Shown: positions 8,813 through 22,109 of the stretch, piece by piece | How the letters are laid out: each line of letters begins with the position of its first letter | Numbering within the stretch: position 1 is the first letter of the stretch | The notes under the pieces: model-generated | Seen by the model: only the letters and a program-made list of their open reading frames with translations | What the model was told of the DNA's origin: nothing | Databases searched by the model: none | Assembly: GCA_023396115.1 (NCBI GenBank) | Contig: JAEWXC010000050.1 | Span: forward strand, 1-64,000 | Direction of reading: 5' to 3' | DNA: 64,000 nt | Origin: Actinomycetes bacterium | Lineage (GTDB): Bacteria > Actinomycetota > Actinomycetes > Propionibacteriales > Nocardioidaceae | Translations under genes and position numbers: made by a program

Positions 8813-10090
8813 TCAGTCCCCCAGCCGGGGCACGACCTGGTCCCAGATGGTGCGGGCCAACGCCGCCTTGGAACCGCGCGGGACCTCCACCGCGGTGCCG
8901 TCGGCGGCCAGGATGACGGCCTCGTTGTCGGGACTGCCGAAGACGGCTCCCCCACTGACGTCGTTGACGACCAGCAGGTCGCACCCCTTGCGGGCGAGCT
9001 TGGCGCGGGCCAGGTCCAGCACGCTGCCGGTCTGGTCGCCGGTCTCGGCGGCGAAGCCGACCACGACCATGCCGGGACGCGGCCGGTCGTGGCTCAGGGT
9101 CTTGAGGATGTCGGGGTTCTGCTCCAGCTCGACGACCGGCGAGGACCCGTCCTCGGCCTTCTTGATCTTGGCGTCGCTGGTGCTGGTGGGGCGGAAGTCG
9201 GCGGGGGCCGCGGCCATCACGACCGCGTCGGCCTCGCCCGCAGCACTGAGCACGGCGTCCATCAGCTCCCGGGTGGTGACCACCCGGACCACGTCGACGC
9301 CGGCCGGGTCCGCCAGGGCGGTGTTGGCGGCGACCAGGGTGACCCGGGCACCGCGGGCGGCGGCGGCGCGGGCCAGGGCGTAGCCCTGCAGACCCGAGGA
9401 CCGGTTGCCCAAGAAGCGCACCGGGTCGAGGTACTCGCGGGTGCCGCCGGCCGAGACGACCACGTGCCGTCCGGCCAGGTCGCCGCGTCGGGCCGGCGGG
9501 CAGGCCATGACCTCGAGCGCCTGCTCGACGATCTCGGCCGGGTCGGGCAGCCGTCCCTTGCCGGTGTCGGCGCCGGTCAGCCGCCCCGAGGCGGGCTCCA
9601 GGACGACGACGCCGCGCTCGCGCAGCGTCGCGACGTTGGCCTGCGTGGCGGGGTGCTCCCACATCTCGGTGTGCATGGCCGGGGCCATCACCACCGGGCA
9701 CCGCGCGGTGAGCAGGGTGTTGGTGAGCAGGTCGTCGGCCAGGCCGTGGGCGGCCTTGGCGAGCAGGTCCGCGGTCGCGGGAGCCACGAGCACCAGGTCG
9801 GCCTGCTGGCCGATCGCGACGTGCGGCACCGCCTCGACCCGGTCCCAGACCTCGCTGCTGACCGGCTTGCCCGACAGCGCTGCCCAGGTGGGGGCGCCGA
9901 CGAACTCCAGGGCGGCGGCGGTCGGCACGACGGTGACGTCGTGGCCGGACTCGCTGAGCCGGCGCAGGACCTCGCAGGCCTTGTAGGCGGCGATCCCGCC
10001 GCTGACACCCAGCACCACCCGGGGGGTGCGGGCTCCGGACGCGCTCGTGGGCGCCCCGGCTGGAGCGCCCACGTCGTTGTGATCCGTCAT
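8813..10090 (-). CDS. coaBC: bifunctional phosphopantothenoylcysteine decarboxylase/synthase
   Basis: CoaBC joins 4'-phosphopantothenate to cysteine (CoaB, C-terminal) and decarboxylates the product (CoaC, N-terminal) in CoA synthesis. It is 425 aa. CoaC shows GVSGGIAAYK with FMN-binding features and the PAM-type motif APAMHTEMW. CoaB shows the GGTREYLDPVR start, GNRSSG and the KIKK lysine motif. Both active sites look intact. It lies 27 nt after rpoZ, as in most actinobacteria. Confidence 0.97.
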   Translation of the reverse strand: MTDHNDVGAPAGAPTSASGARTPRVVLGVSGGIAAYKACEVLRRLSESGHDVTVVPTAAALEFVGAPTWAALSGKPVSSEVWDRVEAVPHVAIGQQADLVLVAPATADLLAKAAHGLADDLLTNTLLTARCPVVMAPAMHTEMWEHPATQANVATLRERGVVVLEPASGRLTGADTGKGRLPDPAEIVEQALEVMACPPARRGDLAGRHVVVSAGGTREYLDPVRFLGNRSSGLQGYALARAAAARGARVTLVAANTALADPAGVDVVRVVTTRELMDAVLSAAGEADAVVMAAAPADFRPTSTSDAKIKKAEDGSSPVVELEQNPDILKTLSHDRPRPGMVVVGFAAETGDQTGSVLDLARAKLARKGCDLLVVNDVSGGAVFGSPDNEAVILAADGTAVEVPRGSKAALARTIWDQVVPRLGD

Positions 10091-10117
10091 CGCAGACGTG
10101 TCAGGCCAGGGCCCGAC

Positions 10118-10468
10118 TCACTCTCCGCTGAAGGAGGTGTCGACCACGCGGTTGGCGGCCTCGCGGGCAGCCTCCTCGGCGGCAGCCTTCTCGGCAGCGA
10201 TCTCCTCGGGGCTGACGTCCTCGCAGGTGAGCAGGTCCTCGTTGATCTCGCGCAGCGCGATCGAGAGGGGCTTCTCCTGGACGTGGGTGTCGACCAGCGG
10301 GCCGACGTACTCCAGCAGGCCCTCGCCCAGCTGGGAGTAGTACGCGTTGATCTGGCGGGCGCGCTTGGCGCTGTACAGGACCAGGCGGTACTTGCTGTCG
10401 GTCTTGGACAGCAGGTCGTCGATCGGCGGGTTGGTCACGCCCTCGGCGGTGGTGTTCGGGGCAGCCAC
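10118..10468 (-). CDS. rpoZ: DNA-directed RNA polymerase omega subunit
   Basis: Omega helps assemble and stabilise RNA polymerase by clamping beta-prime. It is 116 aa, longer than enterobacterial omega because of an Ala/Glu-rich C-terminal tail typical of actinobacteria. The conserved core GVTNPPIDDLL...KYRLV and AKRARQINAYY is clear. An upstream in-frame GTG at 10480 exists, but the GTG at 10468 has AGG 7 nt before it and matches homologues starting VAAP. It sits 37 nt after gmk in the usual gmk-rpoZ-coaBC order. Confidence 0.95.
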   Translation of the reverse strand: MAAPNTTAEGVTNPPIDDLLSKTDSKYRLVLYSAKRARQINAYYSQLGEGLLEYVGPLVDTHVQEKPLSIALREINEDLLTCEDVSPEEIAAEKAAAEEAAREAANRVVDTSFSGE

Positions 10469-10505
10469 GTAGTGCCTCACAGAAGTAGATGGGGAACGAA
10501 GAAAG

Positions 10506-11084
10506 TCAGGAGCCCGAGAGCTCCAGCGCCAAGGTTACCAACTCGTCGGCAGCCTCGTGAACTTCGTGGTTGGTGATGGTGGTGTCGAACTCGGACTCGG
10601 CGGCCAGCTCGACCCGGGCGGTGGCCAGGCGGCGTTCCCGCTCGGCCTCGGTCTCGGTGCCCCGTCCGACCAGTCGCCGGACCAGTTCCTCCCACGACGG
10701 CGGCTTGAGGAAGACGAAGTGGGCCTGCGGCATGGTGTCGCGCACCTGCCGTGCCCCCTGCAGGTCGATCTCCAGCAGCGCCGGGCGGCCGTCTGCGAGG
10801 TGCTGCTCGACGGGTCCGCGCGGGGTGCCGTACCGGGCAGCTCCGTGCACCTGGGCCCACTCGAGCAGGTCGCCGTGCTCGACCATCCGGTCGAACTCGG
10901 CCTCGGAGACGAAGTGGTAGTGCACCCCGTCGACCTCACCGGGGCGCGGGGCCCGGGTGGTGGCCGAGACGGAGATCCAGATCTCGGGGTGGTTCTCGCG
11001 GATCTCGGCAGCGACCGAGCCCTTGCCGACCGCGGTGGGCCCGGCCAGGACGACGAGGCGGGCGGGAGAGGTCACCGACCTCAC
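10506..11084 (-). CDS. gmk: guanylate kinase
   Basis: Gmk phosphorylates GMP to GDP with ATP. It is 192 aa. The P-loop is GPTAVGKG at 15-22 (a slight variant of GPSGVGKG), followed by the GMP-binding SATTRAPRPGEVDGVHYHF segment. The GTG start at 11084 overlaps the mihF stop in a GTGA arrangement, so the two are translationally coupled. Confidence 0.96.
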   Translation of the reverse strand: MRSVTSPARLVVLAGPTAVGKGSVAAEIRENHPEIWISVSATTRAPRPGEVDGVHYHFVSEAEFDRMVEHGDLLEWAQVHGAARYGTPRGPVEQHLADGRPALLEIDLQGARQVRDTMPQAHFVFLKPPSWEELVRRLVGRGTETEAERERRLATARVELAAESEFDTTITNHEVHEAADELVTLALELSGS

Positions 11085-11401
11085 TCGCCGGCGGTGAACT
11101 CGCGCTGCAGCGCGGCGACCTGCTTGACGCCCAGGCCGCGCACGCGGCGCGACTCGGCGATGCCCAGGCGCTCCATCATCTGGCGGGCGCGGACCTTGCC
11201 CAGGCCCGGCATCGACTGGAGCAGGTCGACGACGCGCATCTTGCCGATGACCTCGTTGGTCTGGCCCTCGGCCAGCACGTCCAGGATCGAGGCACCGGAG
11301 TTCTTGAGCCGGTTCTTCACCTCGGCGCGCTCCCGACGGGAGGCGGCAGCCTTGGCCAGGGCTTCCTGGCGCTGTTCAGGCGTGAGAGGGGGCAGTGCCA
11401 C
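11081..11401 (-). CDS. mihF: actinobacterial integration host factor mIHF
   Basis: A 106-aa basic DNA-binding protein of the mycobacterial integration host factor family, a nucleoid-associated protein unrelated to HU-type IHF. Visible features are the N-terminal helix with LTPEQR, the basic stretch SRRERAEVKNRLK, and the helix-two-turn-helix core MPGLGKVRARQMMERLGI. GTG at 11401 has AAGGA 7 nt upstream and gives the family N-terminus; the frame is open far upstream but that sequence is not family-like. It is the first gene of the mihF-gmk-rpoZ-coaBC run. Confidence 0.95.
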   Translation of the reverse strand: MALPPLTPEQRQEALAKAAASRRERAEVKNRLKNSGASILDVLAEGQTNEVIGKMRVVDLLQSMPGLGKVRARQMMERLGIAESRRVRGLGVKQVAALQREFTAGE

Positions 11402-11439
11402 GGGGTAGTCCTTCAATCTCCGGGTGGTGGGACGCCGCC

Positions 11440-11469
11440 AATCTAGTGAGTGGTCCCGACACGCGGCAA
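11440..11469 (-). promoter_or_regulatory. mihF operon promoter
   Basis: On the minus strand TTGCCG and TAGATT are separated by 18 bp and would start a leader of about 30 nt before the mihF GTG. This is the best two-element sigma-70-type promoter seen in the window. Confidence 0.5.
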
Positions 11470-11585
11470 TCCGGGTCTGCCCCGCGGGACACGGGCGTGC
11501 CCCGGGAAGCCGCCCGGCGGCGCGGTGGCGGCACACGCACCGGCACCCGGGCGCACCGCAAGGCAAAGCGTCCGGGGCCGCCGGC

Positions 11586-12419
11586 TCAGCCCAGGGCGGC
11601 GACGGCCTCGTTGCCGCGCTCGGTGGCCGCGCGCAGCGCCGCAGGGGCGGGCCCCGCCGCCAGCACCTCGCGGGACGAGGAGGGCAGCACGCGCGCGGCC
11701 GCGGCCCCGAAGACGCGCTGCATGTCGGCCACGGTGCCGCCCTGGGCGCCGTAGCCCGGCGCCAGCAGCGGGCCGCCCATGTCGAGGTCCTCGGCAGGGT
11801 CGGAGACGGTGGCACCGACCACGGCCCCGAAGGAGCCCCACCCGGGCGCGTCGGCGTTGAGCTCGCGCAGCCGCCCCAGCACCTCGTCGGCGACGGTGCG
11901 TCCGGAGCTGGTCCGGGCCTGCTGGACCTGGGGGCCCTCGGGGTTCGAGGTCAGGGCCAGCACGAACACCCCGGCGCCGTGACGCTGGGCGGTCGTGACC
12001 ATCGGGTCCAGCGACCCGACCCCGAGGAACGGGCTGGCGGTGATGGCGTCGACGGCCAGCGGGGAGGCCGGGTCGAGGTAGGCGTCGGCGTAGGCCTGGC
12101 TGGTGGAGCCGATGTCCCCGCGCTTGACGTCGAGGAGGACCAGGGCACCGGCCTCGCGGGCGGTCGTCACGACCCGTTCGAGGACCGCGATCCCGGCGCT
12201 GCCGAACCGCTCGAAGAAGGCCGACTGGGGCTTGACCACGCTGGCGACCGGGGCGACGGCCTCGGTGGCGGTCAGCGCGAAACGCTCCATCGAGGCGACG
12301 TCGTCGGACAGACCCCAGGCCTCCAGCAGGGAGGCGTGCGGGTCGATGCCGACGCAGAGCCGGCCGCGGGTCTGCACGGCGGCCTCGAGGCGGCTGCCGA
12401 AGGGAGCGGGCTGGTTCAC
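11586..12419 (-). CDS. pyrF: orotidine 5'-phosphate decarboxylase
   Basis: PyrF decarboxylates OMP to UMP, the last step of pyrimidine synthesis. It is a 277-aa member of the longer type 2 group. The catalytic Lys lies in LLDVKRGDIGST, and the N-terminal CVGIDPH strand and the phosphate-binding PGYGAQGG loop are present. GTG at 12419 overlaps the stop of the upstream pyrD-like gene (GTGA) and has an AGGAGG site. It is the last gene of the carA-led operon. Confidence 0.96.
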   Translation of the reverse strand: MNQPAPFGSRLEAAVQTRGRLCVGIDPHASLLEAWGLSDDVASMERFALTATEAVAPVASVVKPQSAFFERFGSAGIAVLERVVTTAREAGALVLLDVKRGDIGSTSQAYADAYLDPASPLAVDAITASPFLGVGSLDPMVTTAQRHGAGVFVLALTSNPEGPQVQQARTSSGRTVADEVLGRLRELNADAPGWGSFGAVVGATVSDPAEDLDMGGPLLAPGYGAQGGTVADMQRVFGAAAARVLPSSSREVLAAGPAPAALRAATERGNEAVAALG

Positions 12420-13258
12420 GGGTCCTCCTGGTGCGTGCGGTGCTCGGGACGGCGGGACGGGTAGGACCCGGCGAGGTCGGCGCCGATCCGGGTCAGGGTG
12501 GTGGGGTCGTGCAGCAGCGCGCTGCCGACCTGGACGGCGACGGCTCCCAGGGCCAGGTACCGGCGCACGTCGGCGGCGCAGGTGACGCCCCCGTTGCCGA
12601 GCACCGGGATCTCGGTGACAGCCTCGGCGATCTCGGCGAGACGTCGCAACGCCACGGGCAGGACGCTGGGTCCGACCAGCACCCCGGGGGTGGAGCCGGG
12701 CAGCAGGGCGGGGACGGCACCGGAGACCACCAGCCCGTCGGCCCCGGCGGACTGGGCGGCGCGGGCGTGCTCCAGCCCGTGCCGGTGGCCCAGCTTGACC
12801 AGCAGCGGCAGCTGGAAGGTGAGGGCGTCCCGCACCGCGTCCACCAGTCCGGCGACCTGTGCGGTGCTGGCGGCGCGGACCAGCCCGGGCGCCTGGGCGG
12901 ACAGGTTGAGCTCGACGCCCGCGACCCCGGGTGCGGTGCCCAGCCGCGCCGCCAGCGCCGCCACGTCGGCGCTGGTCGGGCCACTGACCGAGACGTGCAC
13001 GCGGGCGCCGGCCCGGACCAGCCCGGGCAGCTCGGTGGCCAGGAACGGTTCCAGTCCGGCCGAGTCGACTCCCCCGTCGTGCAGGAAGCCGTGGGTGGTG
13101 CCGACCAGTCGGCGGGCCGTGAGGTGGTGCGGGTCGAGGGTGACGGTGCGGGTGACCACCGTGGTGCCGTCGAGGGAGGTGTACGGGAGGAGTTCCCGGC
13201 CGGTCCCGGCACAGCCGGAGGCGACCACCAGCGGGCCGTCCAGACGCAGGGCGGTCAC
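12416..13258 (-). CDS. degenerate class 1B dihydroorotate dehydrogenase-like protein
   Basis: A 280-aa TIM-barrel protein that aligns by eye with PyrDB (class 1B dihydroorotate dehydrogenase), which normally oxidises dihydroorotate with PyrK and NAD. The C-terminal FMN-phosphate region (GNGGVTCAADV, then GAVAVQVGSALL) is kept. The active site looks altered: the usual ELNISCPN reads ELNLSAQA, putting Ala at 121 in place of the catalytic Cys, and the FMN-contacting Lys of TKT is Arg37. K155 in LLVKL is present. It is joined by GTGA overlaps to the pyrK-like gene upstream and pyrF downstream, while a complete class 2 PyrD lies in the same operon. It may be an inactive, structural or repurposed subunit. 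Function is uncertain. Confidence 0.75.
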   Translation of the reverse strand: MTALRLDGPLVVASGCAGTGRELLPYTSLDGTTVVTRTVTLDPHHLTARRLVGTTHGFLHDGGVDSAGLEPFLATELPGLVRAGARVHVSVSGPTSADVAALAARLGTAPGVAGVELNLSAQAPGLVRAASTAQVAGLVDAVRDALTFQLPLLVKLGHRHGLEHARAAQSAGADGLVVSGAVPALLPGSTPGVLVGPSVLPVALRRLAEIAEAVTEIPVLGNGGVTCAADVRRYLALGAVAVQVGSALLHDPTTLTRIGADLAGSYPSRRPEHRTHQEDP

Positions 13259-14088
13259 GGTGCCACCCCCGCGACGGCCTCCCAGAGCACCCGGTCGCCA
13301 CGCAGGACCGGACCCTCGGTGCAGCCGCGGACCCGACGGTCGATGCCGTCCTCGCCGCGCACCGGTACCTCGCAGCCGAAGCAGAGCCCGGTGCCGCAGG
13401 GCATCGCCGGCTCCAGGGCCACCTGGCTCCACACGCCACGGTCCTGGGCGGCCTCGGCGACCGCCCGGAGCATGGGGGCGGGGCCGGCGGCGTAGACCAC
13501 GTCGGCGTCGGTGCGGGCCAGGGTTTCGGCGACCACGTCACCGGCCCGTCCACGCAGCCCGACGGAGCCGTCTCCGGTGGCCACGGTCACCGAGCGGGCG
13601 GTGCGGCGCAGGTCGTCGACCGGGTGCAGGTCGGCGCTGGTGGCCCCGGCCAGCAGCACGTGGACGGTGCAGCCGCGGGCAGCGAGCCGTTCGGCCAGGG
13701 CCAGCACCGGCACCGCGCCCCGGCCCTCGCCCACGACCAGGCAGGTGACCGGGTCCTTGGGCAGCGCGAACGGCCGACCCAGTGGACCGGTGACGCCCAG
13801 CCGGGCACCGACCGGCAGGCCGGCGAGCCAGCGCGAGCCCGGTCCCACCGGGTCGACCACGACGTCGACCAGGGCCCGGTCCGGGCCCGAGGGCCGCACC
13901 CGGGCCACCCAGTACGCCTGGCGCGCCGGGTCGGCTGCGGGTCGGTCGAGGGCCACGAAGGTGCCCGGACGCACCCGCTCCCCCACTCCCTCGGCACGCA
14001 GCGAGACCCGGGTCCAGGCGCCGTACGGCTCGGACGCGACGACCTCACCGACCACGTGCACCGGTCCCCGGGCGATCGGCTCGACCAC
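13255..14088 (-). CDS. pyrK: PyrK-like dihydroorotate dehydrogenase electron-transfer subunit
   Basis: A 277-aa ferredoxin-reductase-type flavoprotein. The FAD/NAD-binding region includes GPLGRPF (101-107) and the VGEGRGAVPVLALAE nucleotide motif near 119. The C-terminal [2Fe-2S] ligands are C231, C236, C239 and C256, the PyrK pattern. The FAD-binding RxYS-type motif is not obvious: the corresponding region reads ARQAYWVARV. In the family it passes electrons from a class 1B PyrD to NAD. Here its natural partner would be the degenerate PyrD-like protein encoded immediately downstream. It starts 5 nt after pyrD with a weak ribosome-binding site. Confidence 0.82.
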   Translation of the reverse strand: MVEPIARGPVHVVGEVVASEPYGAWTRVSLRAEGVGERVRPGTFVALDRPAADPARQAYWVARVRPSGPDRALVDVVVDPVGPGSRWLAGLPVGARLGVTGPLGRPFALPKDPVTCLVVGEGRGAVPVLALAERLAARGCTVHVLLAGATSADLHPVDDLRRTARSVTVATGDGSVGLRGRAGDVVAETLARTDADVVYAAGPAPMLRAVAEAAQDRGVWSQVALEPAMPCGTGLCFGCEVPVRGEDGIDRRVRGCTEGPVLRGDRVLWEAVAGVAP

Positions 14089-14093
14089 GCTGC

Positions 14094-15133
14094 TCAGCCC
14101 GCGGCCAGCCCGGCGGCGGTGCGGTGTGCCCAGCCGGGTCCTTGGTAGATGAACGCCGAGTACCCCTGGACCAGGGTGGCGCCGGCCTCGATCCGCTCCC
14201 GGGCGTCGTCGACGGTGCTGATCCCGCCGACCCCGACCAGGGTGAGCTGCTCCCCCACGGTGGCCCGGAGCAGGCGCAGCACCTCGGTGGCGCGGGCCCG
14301 CAGCGGGGCGCCGGAAATCCCCCCGGCGCCGAGCGCGGTGACCCGGTCGGCCGGGGTCAGGAGCCCCTCGCGGGAGATGGTGGTGTTGGTGGCGATGATC
14401 CCGTCCAGGCCCTCGGCCAGGGCCATCTCCCCGACGGCTCGCACGTCGGTGTCGGCCAGGTCGGGGGCGATCTTCACCAGCAGCGGCACCCGCCGGGTGG
14501 GGGTGGCCCGGTCGGCCTCCTCGCGCACCGCCCGCAGCAGCGGCGCGAGCTTCTCCACGGCCTGCAGGTCGCGCAGGCCCGGGGTGTTGGGTGAGGAGAC
14601 GTTGACCACCAGGTAGTCGGCGAAACCGGCCAGCAGCCGGGTCGACTTGGCGTAGTCGGCCGCCGCCTGCTCCTCGGGCACCACCTTGGTCTTGCCGATG
14701 TTGACGCCCAGCACCGGCCGGTGCGCCGGGGACCGGCGCTCGAGCCTGGCCGCCCGGGCGGCCAGGCGCCGGGCAACGACCTCGGCGCCGACGTTGTTGA
14801 AGCCCATCCGGTTGAGCACCGCCCGGTCCTCGGTGAGCCGGAACAGCCGCGGCGTGGGGTTGCCGGGCTGCGCCTCGCCGGTGACCGTGCCGATCTCGAC
14901 GTGACCGAAGCCCAGGGCACCGAGTGCGTCGATGCCCACCGCGTTCTTGTCGAAGCCGGCAGCCAGCCCGACCCGGTGCGGGAACCGCACCCCGAACGCG
15001 GTGACGGGGTCGTGCACCCGCGGCCGGAGCCGGGTCAGCGCGGACCCGGCCCGGAGGGCGGCGAACCCCAGGTGGTGGGCCCGTTCGGGGTCGATCCGGG
15101 TGAACCCGGCGTCGAAGAGCTTCCGGTAGACCA

Positions 15134-15134
<1 letters not shown>
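14094..15134 (-). CDS. pyrD: quinone-dependent dihydroorotate dehydrogenase (class 2)
   Basis: PyrD oxidises dihydroorotate to orotate and passes electrons to membrane quinone. It is 346 aa. The N-terminal amphipathic helix (YRKLFDAGFTRIDPERAHHL) is the class 2 membrane-docking segment. LAAGFDKNA, RMGFNN and VNVSSPNTPGLR are present, the last carrying the catalytic Ser (position 180 or 181) that replaces the class 1 Cys. ATG at 15134 overlaps the carB stop in a TGATG arrangement. This is the enzyme expected to do the reaction in the cell, since the PyrD-like protein downstream looks damaged. Confidence 0.96.
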
Positions 15135-18457
<3,323 letters not shown>

Positions 18458-18460
18458 GGC

Positions 18461-19615
18461 TCAGGCCTCGCTTCCGGTGGTGGTGCCTGCCGAGGCCATC
18501 AAGTCGGCAAATCTGTCGAAGAGGTAGGCGGCGTCGTGCGGGCCGGCCGCTGCCTCGGGGTGGTACTGGACCGAGAAGGCCACCAGGTCGTCGCCGCGGC
18601 GCAGCTCCAAGCCCTCCACGACGTCGTCGTTGAGGCACACGTGGGAGACGGTCGCGGTGCCGTAGGGCGTCTCGGTGGCGGCGTCGAGGGGCGCGTCCAC
18701 GGCGAACCCGTGGTTGTGCGCGGTGACCTCGACCTTGCCGGTGGTGCGGTCCATCACGGGCTGGTTGATGCCCCGGTGGCCGTACTTGAGCTTGTAGGTG
18801 CCGAACCCGAGGGCGCGGCCGAAGAGCTGGTTGCCGAAGCAGATGCCGAAGTACGGGATGCCCGCGCCCAGGGCGGCCTGCAGCAGCTCCACCTGGCCGG
18901 TGGTGGCGGCCGGGTCGCCGGGGCCGTTGGAGAAGAAGAGCCCGTCCGGCGCGACCGCCTGCACGTCGGCCAGGGTGGCGGTGGCGGGCAGTACGTGCAC
19001 CTCGATGCCGCGCTCGGCCATCATCCGCGGGGTGTTGGCCTTCAGCCCGAGGTCCACGGCCGCGACGGTGAACTTCTTCTCGCCGACCGCGGGCACCACG
19101 TAGGTCTCGGCGGTGGAGACGGCCTCGGACAGGTTCGCGCCGGCCATCTCGGCCTGGCCGCGAACCTTGGCCAGCAGCGCCTCGGGGTCGGTCTCGACGG
19201 TGGAGATACCGACGCGCATGGCACCGACCTCGCGCAGGTGGCGGGTCAGCGCGCGGGTGTCCACGTCGCTGATCCCCACCACGCCCTGGGCGCGCAGGTC
19301 GTCGTCGAGGGTGCGCACCGAGCGCCAGTTGGACGGGATCCGGGCGACGTCGCGGACCACGTAGCCGGCGACCCAGATGCGCGAGGACTCCGGGTCCTCG
19401 TCGTTCATCCCGGTGTTGCCGACGTGCGGCGCGGTCATCACCACGACCTGGCGGTGGTAGCTGGGGTCGGTGAGCGTCTCCTGGTACCCGGTCATCCCGG
19501 TGGAGAAGACTGCTTCGCCGAAGGTCTCGCCCTCGGCTCCGAACGATGTCCCGTGGAAGGTGCGGCCGTCCTCGAGGACGAGCAACGCAGGCTTGCGGGT
19601 GGCATGCAGCGGCAC
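18461..19615 (-). CDS. carA: carbamoyl-phosphate synthase small subunit
   Basis: CarA is the glutaminase that supplies ammonia to CarB. It is 384 aa. The class I amidotransferase triad is visible: C259 in YFGICFGNQ, and H352 and E354 in QYHPEA. GTG at 19615 has a strong AAGGAGG site 6 nt upstream, and that site forms one side of the lower stem of a PyrR-type hairpin, so initiation should be repressed when UMP-loaded PyrR binds. It heads the carA-carB-pyrD-pyrK-(pyrD-like)-pyrF unit. Confidence 0.97.
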   Translation of the reverse strand: MPLHATRKPALLVLEDGRTFHGTSFGAEGETFGEAVFSTGMTGYQETLTDPSYHRQVVVMTAPHVGNTGMNDEDPESSRIWVAGYVVRDVARIPSNWRSVRTLDDDLRAQGVVGISDVDTRALTRHLREVGAMRVGISTVETDPEALLAKVRGQAEMAGANLSEAVSTAETYVVPAVGEKKFTVAAVDLGLKANTPRMMAERGIEVHVLPATATLADVQAVAPDGLFFSNGPGDPAATTGQVELLQAALGAGIPYFGICFGNQLFGRALGFGTYKLKYGHRGINQPVMDRTTGKVEVTAHNHGFAVDAPLDAATETPYGTATVSHVCLNDDVVEGLELRRGDDLVAFSVQYHPEAAAGPHDAAYLFDRFADLMASAGTTTGSEA

Positions 19616-19621
19616 GCCTGA

Positions 19622-19660
19622 CCTCCTTCTCCGCCTCACAGGACGGATCGTTAAAGGATG
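19622..19660 (-). promoter_or_regulatory. PyrR-binding RNA hairpin in the carA leader
   Basis: On the minus strand the leader reads ATCCTTTAAC, then CGTCCTGTGAGGCGG, then AGAAGGAGG. This matches the conserved PyrR recognition element (CUUUAA...GUCCNGNGAGGC...AAGG). TCCTT pairs with AAGGA of the Shine-Dalgarno sequence. The arrangement matches the translational repression by PyrR known from mycobacteria. The same element precedes pyrR at 24919-24958. Confidence 0.85.
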
Positions 19661-19674
19661 TGGAAGCGGGGCCC

Positions 19675-19680
19675 AGCCTA
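19675..19680 (-). promoter_or_regulatory. -10 element of the carA operon
   Basis: TAGGCT fits TANNNT and would start a leader of about 52 nt that begins just upstream of the PyrR hairpin. It explains how the carA unit can be transcribed separately from pyrR-pyrB-pyrC. Confidence 0.45.
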
Positions 19681-19766
19681 GCAGCGGGCCGGGGCCGGAG
19701 GACCACCGGCGCGACGGGTGGGACGCCCGTGGGGGTGTGAGCCTCGTCGCGCCCACCGGCGCCGGG

Positions 19767-21416
<1,650 letters not shown>

Positions 21417-21587
21417 GGCTGCTCCCGGGGCTCCTGGGCGGTCGACCGGGCTGCGACGGGGTGTCGGCCGGTCGAGGATCCGTCGGGCGGGGTGCCGCGG
21501 GCACGGATCAGGTCAGGGAGTCAGTTCCACACGAGAGACACCCTACGGCCGCCCGCAACCGGTTTCCGGCCGGCCGGGGTGTCCGGG

Positions 21588-22001
21588 TCAGACCACGAAG
21601 ATGCAGAACGGGTGCCCCGCCGGGTCGGTGAACACGTACAGCGCCTCCTCGGGGTCGTCGAACCGGTCCAGGCGCACCTCCCCACCCAGGGCGAGCACCC
21701 TGTCCCGGGCGGCGAGGAGCTCCTCCTCGCTGTCGACGGCCAGGTCGAGGTGCAGCTGCTGCGGCACCTCGTGCGAGGGCCACGTGGAGCGGGGCAGCCC
21801 GACCGCCTGCTGCACCGCGAGCACGTTGCGCTCACCGTCGCGCAGCACCACCCAGTCGGCGGTGTCGGGTCCCCGGGCGGGTGGTTCGTCCCCGGGCCGG
21901 TACTGCAGCCCCAGCAGCTCCCGCCAGAACTCGGCGGTGCCGCGGACGTCCTCGGCGTCGATGGCGGTCTGCACCAGACGGGGGCGTACCTGTTCGACCA
22001 T
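21588..22001 (-). CDS. VOC (glyoxalase-like) family protein
   Basis: A 137-aa protein with two beta-alpha-beta-beta-beta modules of the vicinal oxygen chelate superfamily: TAIDAEDVRGTAEFWRELLG and then QLHLDLAVDSEEELLAARDR ending FTDPAGHPFCIFV. Members include glyoxalases, dioxygenases and antibiotic-binding proteins; the substrate is not evident. ATG at 22001 is preferred over the upstream ATG at 22037 because it gives the family start. It is preceded by two REP-like repeats. Confidence 0.85.
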   Translation of the reverse strand: MVEQVRPRLVQTAIDAEDVRGTAEFWRELLGLQYRPGDEPPARGPDTADWVVLRDGERNVLAVQQAVGLPRSTWPSHEVPQQLHLDLAVDSEEELLAARDRVLALGGEVRLDRFDDPEEALYVFTDPAGHPFCIFVV

Positions 22002-22039
22002 GCGTTCCAGCCCACCACGCGGGGCGGGGGTGGGCAAGG

Positions 22040-22102
22040 GGTCTCGGCAAGCTCGACCACCGGGGGCCGGGGGCTCGATTCTCGGCAGGCTCGACCACCG
22101 AG
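22040..22102. repeat. two REP-like intergenic repeats
   Basis: Two degenerate copies of one unit lie in tandem: GGTCTCGGCAAGCTCGACC at 22040-22058 extending to CCACCGG, and TTCTCGGCAGGCTCGACC at 22079-22096 extending to ACCACCGAG. Each can fold back on itself (CTCGG...CCGAG in the second). They lie between pyrC and the VOC gene and may end or stabilise the pyrRBC transcript. The unit resembles an abundant short repeat I recall from Nocardioides genomes. Confidence 0.6.
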
Positions 22103-22109
22103 GGCGGGG

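Noticed and set aside
21417..21587. A ribosome-stalling attenuator leader before the ABC-F gene.
   Set aside because: I found no convincing leader peptide with a ribosome-binding site or alternative stems.
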